DNA of 64,000 bases from Pseudomonadota bacterium (lineage in GTDB: Bacteria > Pseudomonadota > Alphaproteobacteria > Sneathiellales > Sneathiellaceae): contig JANSXH010000012.1 of NCBI GenBank assembly GCA_024743055.1, positions 62,001 to 126,000 on the forward strand. Direction: 5' to 3'. Shown one piece after another: positions 59,450 through 64,000 of the stretch (position 1 is the first letter of the stretch; each line of letters begins with the position of its first letter). The position numbers and the translations under genes are program-made. The notes beneath the pieces were generated by a model that saw nothing but the letters and a program-made list of their open reading frames with translations, was not told the DNA's origin and did no database searches.

Positions 59450-60259
59450 ATGACTCAGCACAATGGCCTGATGGCCGGCAAAAAAGGTTTGATTATGGGG
59501 GTCGCCAATAATCATTCACTCGCATGGGGGATTGCGCGCACATTAAGTGAACATGGCGCAGAGCTGGCTTTCACCTATCAAGGAGAAGCCCTCGGAAAGC
59601 GGGTCATCCCGCTGGCAGACAGCCTGGGCTCCGATACGGTTCTGGAATGTGACGTCACCGACGATGCCTCGATGGATGCGGTATTTGAAGCACTGCGCGA
59701 GAAATGGGGCAAGATCGATTTCTTTGTCCATGCCATCGGTTTTTCTGACAAGACCCAATTGCGCGGGAATTTTTCTGATACGACCCGGGAAAACTTCGCC
59801 ATGACCATGGACATCTCTTGCTTTTCATTCATTGCCCTGGCCAAACGGGCAAGCGAGTTGATGACAGATGGTGGCAGCATGGTCACATTGACCTATTACG
59901 GCGCGGAGCGGGTGATCCCGCATTACAATGTAATGGGTGTGGCCAAAGCCGGACTGGAGGCAGCCGTTCGCTATCTCGCTGTGGAAATGGGCAAAAATAA
60001 TATCCGGGTGAATGCGTTGTCCGCGGGTCCGATCAAGACCCTGGCCGCCTCTGGGATTGGTGATTTCAGGTATATCTTGAAATGGAACGAATATCATTCT
60101 CCGCTTAAACGCAATGTCACCATTGATGATGTTGGCGGATCAGCCCTGTATCTGCTCAGTGATATCGGAGCCGGTGTTAGCGGTGAGACTCATCATGTGG
60201 ATGCCGGATATCATGTGGTCGGCATGAAGGCAGAAGACGCGCCCGACATTACCAAATAA
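59450..60259 (+). CDS. fabI: Enoyl-ACP reductase (NADH), FabI
   Basis: The 269-residue SDR-type enzyme catalyses the last step of each fatty-acid elongation round. It shows the FabI start MAGKKGLIMGVANNHSLAWGIA, HAIGFSDKTQLRGNF, and the active-site Tyr-x6-Lys in ERVIPHYNVMGVAKAGLEA, with SAGPIKTLAASGI and the terminal GYHVVGM. AGGGG lies 8 nt before the ATG at 59450. aroC follows at 42 bp and is possibly co-transcribed. Confidence 0.94.
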   Translation: MTQHNGLMAGKKGLIMGVANNHSLAWGIARTLSEHGAELAFTYQGEALGKRVIPLADSLGSDTVLECDVTDDASMDAVFEALREKWGKIDFFVHAIGFSDKTQLRGNFSDTTRENFAMTMDISCFSFIALAKRASELMTDGGSMVTLTYYGAERVIPHYNVMGVAKAGLEAAVRYLAVEMGKNNIRVNALSAGPIKTLAASGIGDFRYILKWNEYHSPLKRNVTIDDVGGSALYLLSDIGAGVSGETHHVDAGYHVVGMKAEDAPDITK

Positions 60260-60301
60260 GGCCTTCATTGGACCCAGAATTTTTACTAGGCGGTAGTCCC
60301 T

Positions 60302-61375
60302 ATGTCACATAATAGCTTTGGTCATCTGTTTCGGGTGACGACCTGGGGTGAGAGCCATGGCCCGGCGCTCGGTTGCGTTGTTGATGGTTGCCCGCCCTTG
60401 ATTGAGATAACGGAAGAGGAAATCCAGGTCTGGATGGATCGCCGCAAGCCTGGTCAGTCCCGTTTCACCACCCAGCGACGGGAGCCGGATCAGATCAAAA
60501 TTCTCTCCGGCGTGTTCGAAGGAAAGACGACAGGTACCCCCATCAGCCTGATGATCGAAAATGTCGATCAGCGCTCCAAGGATTATGGGGATATCAAAGA
60601 CAAATTTCGGCCAGGGCATGCTGATTATACATATCAGACGAAATACGGCATTCGCGATTATCGCGGCGGAGGCCGCTCCAGTGCACGGGAAACGGCGGCT
60701 CGGGTGGCCGCTGGTGGTATTGCCCGCAAGATTTTAGGATCGGGCGTCAAGATTACCGGCTATCTCACGCAGATTGGGGACCGGGTCATTGACCGGGAAA
60801 GGCTTGATCTCTCTATCATCAATGACAATCCGTTCTGGTGCCCGGATCCTGAGATGGTGGAGAATTGGACCGAGTATTTGGATGGTATCCGTAAAGCGGG
60901 ATCTTCCGTCGGCGCGGTGATCGAGCTGGTGGCTAGTGGCGTTCCTGCCGGGCTGGGAGCACCGGTCTATGGCAAGTTGGATTCCGATCTTGCCGGGGCT
61001 CTGATGACCATTAACGCGGTTAAGGGTGTAGAGATAGGGGATGGCTTCTCAACCGCGGCTCTGACCGGGGAGACCAATGCGGATGAAATGCGTGCCGGAA
61101 ACGAAGACGGCCCAAGATTTGTTTCAAATCATTCTGGCGGTATTCTGGGTGGCATATCCTCAGGTCAGGATATTGTCGCGAGATTTGCGGTGAAGCCCAC
61201 ATCTTCCATCCTGAAACCCCGCGATACTATTGACATTCGGGGTGAAGAGACGGAGATCACGACGAAAGGACGGCATGACCCTTGTGTCGGAATTCGCGCT
61301 GTTCCTGTCGGGGAAGCTATGATGGCCTGTGTTCTGGCAGACCATCTATTAAGGCATCGCGGTCAAAACGGCTAA
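60302..61375 (+). CDS. aroC: Chorismate synthase
   Basis: The 357-residue enzyme makes chorismate from EPSP with reduced FMN. It carries the family signatures [49 protein letters not shown]-like segment [20 protein letters not shown] (the FMN-binding and active-site region), [17 protein letters not shown] and [19 protein letters not shown]. Length is typical. It lies between fabI and an AhpD-like gene, all on the plus strand. Confidence 0.95.
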   Translation: MSHNSFGHLFRVTTWGESHGPALGCVVDGCPPLIEITEEEIQVWMDRRKPGQSRFTTQRREPDQIKILSGVFEGKTTGTPISLMIENVDQRSKDYGDIKDKFRPGHADYTYQTKYGIRDYRGGGRSSARETAARVAAGGIARKILGSGVKITGYLTQIGDRVIDRERLDLSIINDNPFWCPDPEMVENWTEYLDGIRKAGSSVGAVIELVASGVPAGLGAPVYGKLDSDLAGALMTINAVKGVEIGDGFSTAALTGETNADEMRAGNEDGPRFVSNHSGGILGGISSGQDIVARFAVKPTSSILKPRDTIDIRGEETEITTKGRHDPCVGIRAVPVGEAMMACVLADHLLRHRGQNG

Positions 61376-61411
61376 AACCAAATAAAATCAAATAACTAAG
61401 GAGAGATTCGC

Positions 61412-61990
61412 ATGTCTCAGCCAAAGCATATCCATGGCCTCGATGTCCCGGTTCCAGCTCGTGAAGACCTCGATGAGGGGACGCGGAAATATTTTGATAT
61501 CTGTGATGAAAAGCTCGGCATGGTGCCCAATGTTCTGGCTTCCTACAGCTTCGATCCGGTCAAGCTGCGGGCTTTTTCAGATATGTATGGCGACCTGATG
61601 CTGGGTGAGTCTGGTCTCAGTAAGCTGGAGCGGGAGATGATCGCCGTGGTGGTCTCTTCCATCAATAAATGCTTCTACTGCCTGACGGCTCATGGTGCGG
61701 CGGTGCGGGAGCTTTCCGGTGATCCTATTCTCGGCGAGTTGATGGTGATGAATTATCGGGCAGCGGAACTGCCGGTTAGGCAACGTGCCATGCTCGATTT
61801 TGCCGACAAGCTGACGAAAACCCCGGCAGAGATTGTTGAACAGGATCGCGAAGCTTTACGCGGGGCGGGATGGTCCGATCGCGATATCTGGGATATCTCG
61901 GCGACCGTTGCTTTTTTTAATATGAGTAATCGCATGTCCACGGCGATTGATATGATGCCCAACGAGGCCTATCACGGGCAGGCCCGCTAA
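61412..61990 (+). CDS. Peroxidase-related AhpD-like protein
   Basis: The 192-residue protein has a carboxymuconolactone decarboxylase/AhpD domain: SGLSKLEREMIAVVVSSINKCFYCLTAHGAAVREL, with the CxxC redox pair and following His. It matches the uncharacterised peroxidase-related subgroup. The role is probably thiol-based peroxide defence, by family. AAGGAGAG lies just upstream. Its stop overlaps the convergent LysR stop by 4 nt. Confidence 0.86.
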   Translation: MSQPKHIHGLDVPVPAREDLDEGTRKYFDICDEKLGMVPNVLASYSFDPVKLRAFSDMYGDLMLGESGLSKLEREMIAVVVSSINKCFYCLTAHGAAVRELSGDPILGELMVMNYRAAELPVRQRAMLDFADKLTKTPAEIVEQDREALRGAGWSDRDIWDISATVAFFNMSNRMSTAIDMMPNEAYHGQAR

Positions 61991-62895
61991 ACCCGTTCTT
62001 CCTCCGGAATAACGGCCAGGCTGTGTTGCTGTATCTTATCAGCCAGCAACCGGGCGGCGGGGCCTGTGCTGTCGGCGCGTGGCAGGATCATATTCAGGGT
62101 GACGAGGCGTTCCAATTTGTCCCGGGTCGGGACGATTTCCAGGATGCCGTGCTCGATATCATCATGGAACATATATTCTGGCATCCAGCAGAAACCCATG
62201 CCGGAAATCATGATGTCCCGGGCATGTTGAAAATCGGCGACTGACCAGCGCTGTTCTGATTTCAACCAGCCGAGATCCGGCTGTTTATCCGGCTCCAGAC
62301 CATCACTGATCACAATTTGTAGATGCCGACTCAACTCGCGGGTTTCGACCAAACGACCCGCTGTCACAAGTGGATGGAAATAGGAGGCGAGGGGGACCAT
62401 CTTCACCGTTGTTAGGGGTGTCCCTACATAGCCGGGCGGGATGATGGGCGAGATCACGATATCCGCCTTGCCCTCGGTAATGGCGTTGACAGCCCCATTG
62501 AGCACGACCGTATTGATCTTCAGCCGGATATTCAGATCATCACCATAAAATTGTTCAAGGGCTCTGGTCAGCTGGCGCCGCGGATAGAGATTTTCGACGG
62601 CAATGGTCAGGTCCGTTTCCCATCCTTGGGCGGAAAATTCGACCATGGCTTCCATGTCCTCGGCATCGGCTAGAAGCTGCTTCGCTCGACGATGCATGAC
62701 TCTCCCAAGGGCTGTCAGATGCAGCTGGCGATCCTGGACATAAACAAGCCGCTCCCCCAATTGTGTTTCCAATTTACTGATGGCGTGATGGACAGAGGAA
62801 TGACTTCGGTTCAGCGCCTCGGCCGCCTTGAGATATCCGCGTTCCTCGACGACTTTGGTGAAAATTTGCCATTGGGTTAGAGTTGATTTCAGCAT
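61987..62895 (-). CDS. LysR-family transcriptional regulator
   Basis: The 302-residue protein has an N-terminal HTH (LTQWQIFTKVVEERGYLKAAEALNRSHSSVHHAISKLETQLG) and an inducer-binding domain from about residue 90. It has no ribosome site at the ATG; inverted AT-rich repeats begin directly at its start codon. It is divergent from the DoxX gene, which is a likely target; the effector is unknown. Confidence 0.88.
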   Translation of the reverse strand: MLKSTLTQWQIFTKVVEERGYLKAAEALNRSHSSVHHAISKLETQLGERLVYVQDRQLHLTALGRVMHRRAKQLLADAEDMEAMVEFSAQGWETDLTIAVENLYPRRQLTRALEQFYGDDLNIRLKINTVVLNGAVNAITEGKADIVISPIIPPGYVGTPLTTVKMVPLASYFHPLVTAGRLVETRELSRHLQIVISDGLEPDKQPDLGWLKSEQRWSVADFQHARDIMISGMGFCWMPEYMFHDDIEHGILEIVPTRDKLERLVTLNMILPRADSTGPAARLLADKIQQHSLAVIPEEERV

Positions 62896-62955
62896 TGTCT
62901 AAAAAATAGACAGTAAACTGCTAAAAAATGCAATTTAAATTCGATTTTTTAGACA
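62896..62955. promoter_or_regulatory. Paired TGTCTA/TAGACA operator sites in the LysR-doxX spacer
   Basis: TGTCTAAAAAAT (62896-62907) recurs as its exact reverse complement ATTTTTTAGACA (62944-62955). The first copy also forms a small dyad, TGTCTA-AAAAA-TAGACA (62896-62912). The first site touches the LysR start codon; such twin sites are usual for LysR control. Confidence 0.55.
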
Positions 62956-63000
62956 TACATTGCGAACTAATCTGATTTAAAACTAACTGGAGACCTCAAA

Positions 63001-63390
63001 ATGGATAAACTCAACCCTCTCTTTGATTTCGGTGGAAGGGTCTTTCTGGCCATATTATTTCTGCTCGCCGGATTTAACAAAATCGGTGGCTATGCCGGAA
63101 CACAGGGCTATATGGAATCAGTGGGGGTTCCCGGTTTCGTCCTGCCTCTCGTCATTTTGCTGGAAATCGGCGGCGGCATTGCCCTCGTTGTTGGATGGCA
63201 GACCCGGATCGTTGCATTCCTGCTGGCCGGTTTCTGTTTGGTATCCGGCGTGATTTTTCATCTGCAGCCGGAAGATCAGATACAGATGATCCTGTTTATG
63301 AAGAACATTGCCATCGCCGGTGGGTTGATGGTTCTCGTCAGCGCCGGGGCTGGCGTCTGGAGCCTGGATCAGCGCTTCAAAAAAGCTTAA
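63001..63390 (+). CDS. DoxX family membrane protein
   Basis: The 129-residue protein has four membrane helices and the DoxX pattern: FGGRVFLAILFLLAGFNKIGGYAGTQGYMES, followed by LPLVILLEIGGGIALVVGWQTR and AFLLAGFCLVSGVIFH. DoxX-like proteins are linked to thiol and oxidative stress or quinone chemistry, without a firm mechanism. A CTGGAGA ribosome site precedes it. It is divergent from LysR and ends at a strong terminator. Confidence 0.88.
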   Translation: MDKLNPLFDFGGRVFLAILFLLAGFNKIGGYAGTQGYMESVGVPGFVLPLVILLEIGGGIALVVGWQTRIVAFLLAGFCLVSGVIFHLQPEDQIQMILFMKNIAIAGGLMVLVSAGAGVWSLDQRFKKA

Positions 63391-63409
63391 GATATTGAAG
63401 TAAAAAAAT

Positions 63410-63439
63410 AAAACCCCGCATTCATCTGCGGGGTTTTTT
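63410..63439. terminator. Bidirectional Rho-independent terminator
   Basis: AAAACCCCGCA and TGCGGGGTTTT form an 11-bp stem around TTCATC, with T-runs on both strands. It serves doxX on the plus strand and dusA, whose stop overlaps it, on the minus strand. Confidence 0.92.
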
Positions 63440-64000
63440 AACGCGTTTTTGCAGCTGCTTCGGTTAGTAAGCTCGGATCGGCCCCGCTAAGATGGGCATT
63501 TTCCGAGATATGGCGACGCCAGGCCTTCGCTCCGGGACGCCCCTGAAACAGGCCCAGCATATGACGGGTAATAGACTTTAGCGGAACGCCTTTATTCATT
63601 TCCCGATCGATATAGGGCAGAATCTGCTCTACCACTTCCCGTCGCTCCGGTGCCGTGTCTTCGAGGCCATAATAGCGGTGGTCGATCTCGGCCAGGAAAT
63701 ACGGGTTCTGATAGGCTTCCCGCCCGATCATCACACCATCCACCTGCTCAAGATGGTCATCGATCTCCTCAACCGTCCGAATGCCGCCATTGATAATGAT
63801 CTCAAGCTCCGGGAAGTCCTGTTTCAATTGATAGACCCGTGGATAATCAAGGGGTGGAATGGTGCGGTTTTCCTTGGGGCTGAGTCCGGTCAACCAGGCC
63901 TTCCGGGCATGGATAATGAATGTCTCACAACCGGCCTCCGCAATGGTGCTGGTGAATTTCAGCAAATGGTCATAGCTGTCGAGATCATCAATTCCAATGC
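63438..64000 (-). CDS. dusA: tRNA-dihydrouridine synthase A, 5' part outside window
   Basis: The visible C-terminal 187 residues include IIHARKAWLTGLSPKENR with the active-site lysine region, IIINGGIRTVEEIDDHLEQVDGVMIGREAYQNPYFL (FMN phosphate-binding part of the TIM barrel) and the helical C-terminal domain MLGLFQGRPGAKAWRRHIS. The frame stays open to the window edge. DusA reduces uridine 20/20a in the tRNA D-loop. Confidence 0.92.
   Translation of the reverse strand, partial: IGIDDLDSYDHLLKFTSTIAEAGCETFIIHARKAWLTGLSPKENRTIPPLDYPRVYQLKQDFPELEIIINGGIRTVEEIDDHLEQVDGVMIGREAYQNPYFLAEIDHRYYGLEDTAPERREVVEQILPYIDREMNKGVPLKSITRHMLGLFQGRPGAKAWRRHISENAHLSGADPSLLTEAAAKTR

Noticed and set aside
1-64000. 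CRISPR arrays, insertion sequences, prophage, toxin-antitoxin pairs, rRNA and tRNA genes
   Set aside because: I looked for regularly spaced repeats, transposase motifs and structured RNA on both strands and found none that I could support.

Overview
The window is about 64 kb of a dense chromosome, most likely from a marine-type alphaproteobacterium. Pointers to this class are a single-step 5-aminolevulinate synthase (HemA, C4 pathway), a COQ9-family ubiquinone protein, a Rickettsia-type 17 kDa glycine-zipper lipoprotein, a ribonucleotide reductase without ATP-cone, two YdcH-family peptides and a DctBD/DctPQM TRAP system. I cannot fix the genus; a Sneathiella/Kordiimonadales-like organism is a guess. 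No rRNA, tRNA, CRISPR array, insertion sequence or prophage was recognised.

Layout. 1-3.9 kb: a membrane protein cut by the window edge, a divergent XRE regulator with a palindromic operator, an esterase-like hydrolase, rpsU, and a def-COQ9 pair. 3.9-6.2 kb: an AT-rich island of three unrecognised membrane or secreted proteins, bordered by a deleted RibD/DHFR-like remnant. 6.4-10.9 kb: a MaoC hydratase, a guanidinium-type SMR exporter behind an attenuator-like leader, a chromate module (rhodanese-ChrB fusion and ChrA), and a MarR regulator with a membrane-anchored isochorismatase-like hydrolase. 11-16.6 kb: a TorF-type porin, a SulP anion transporter, a probable halohydrin dehalogenase, and an MFS exporter divergent from a putative Fe-S regulator. 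16.6-21 kb: purEK, a diguanylate cyclase, ubiX and small conserved genes. 21-25 kb: nrdAB behind candidate NrdR boxes, then a ComB-like phosphatase. 25-27.9 kb: two tandem paralogous membrane proteins behind a perfect 34-bp palindrome, and a secreted serine hydrolase.

27.9-29.9 kb is a tight nitric-oxide operon: nsrR, a truncated haemoglobin, a YeaR-like protein and an alternative oxidase, all overlapping by 4 nt and preceded by a textbook NsrR box. 29.9-34.7 kb holds accessory metabolism and stress genes, including an ArsR-SRPBCC pair whose operator covers the start codon. 34.8-41.3 kb is dctBD-dctPQM for C4-dicarboxylate uptake. 41.3-47.5 kb: DUF3422, a GGDEF(degenerate)-EAL protein, a FAD-linked 2-hydroxyacid dehydrogenase and a Sua5-type tRNA modification enzyme. 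47.6-52.3 kb: an acyl-CoA catabolic cluster with an ACGT-rich operator. 52.3-64 kb: hemA, universal stress, cation efflux, pdxH, a lipoprotein, Sel1, DnaJ, fabI, aroC, an AhpD-like protein, a LysR/DoxX pair and the 3' part of dusA.

The strongest leads are the halohydrin dehalogenase (motifs T-x4-F-x-G and S-x12-Y-x3-R), the NsrR-controlled alternative oxidase operon, the SMR attenuator, the operators placed on apparently leaderless regulator genes, the ribosome-site hairpin before the NIPSNAP gene, and the AT-rich island. Function calls rest on motif recognition from the sequence; no database search was run.
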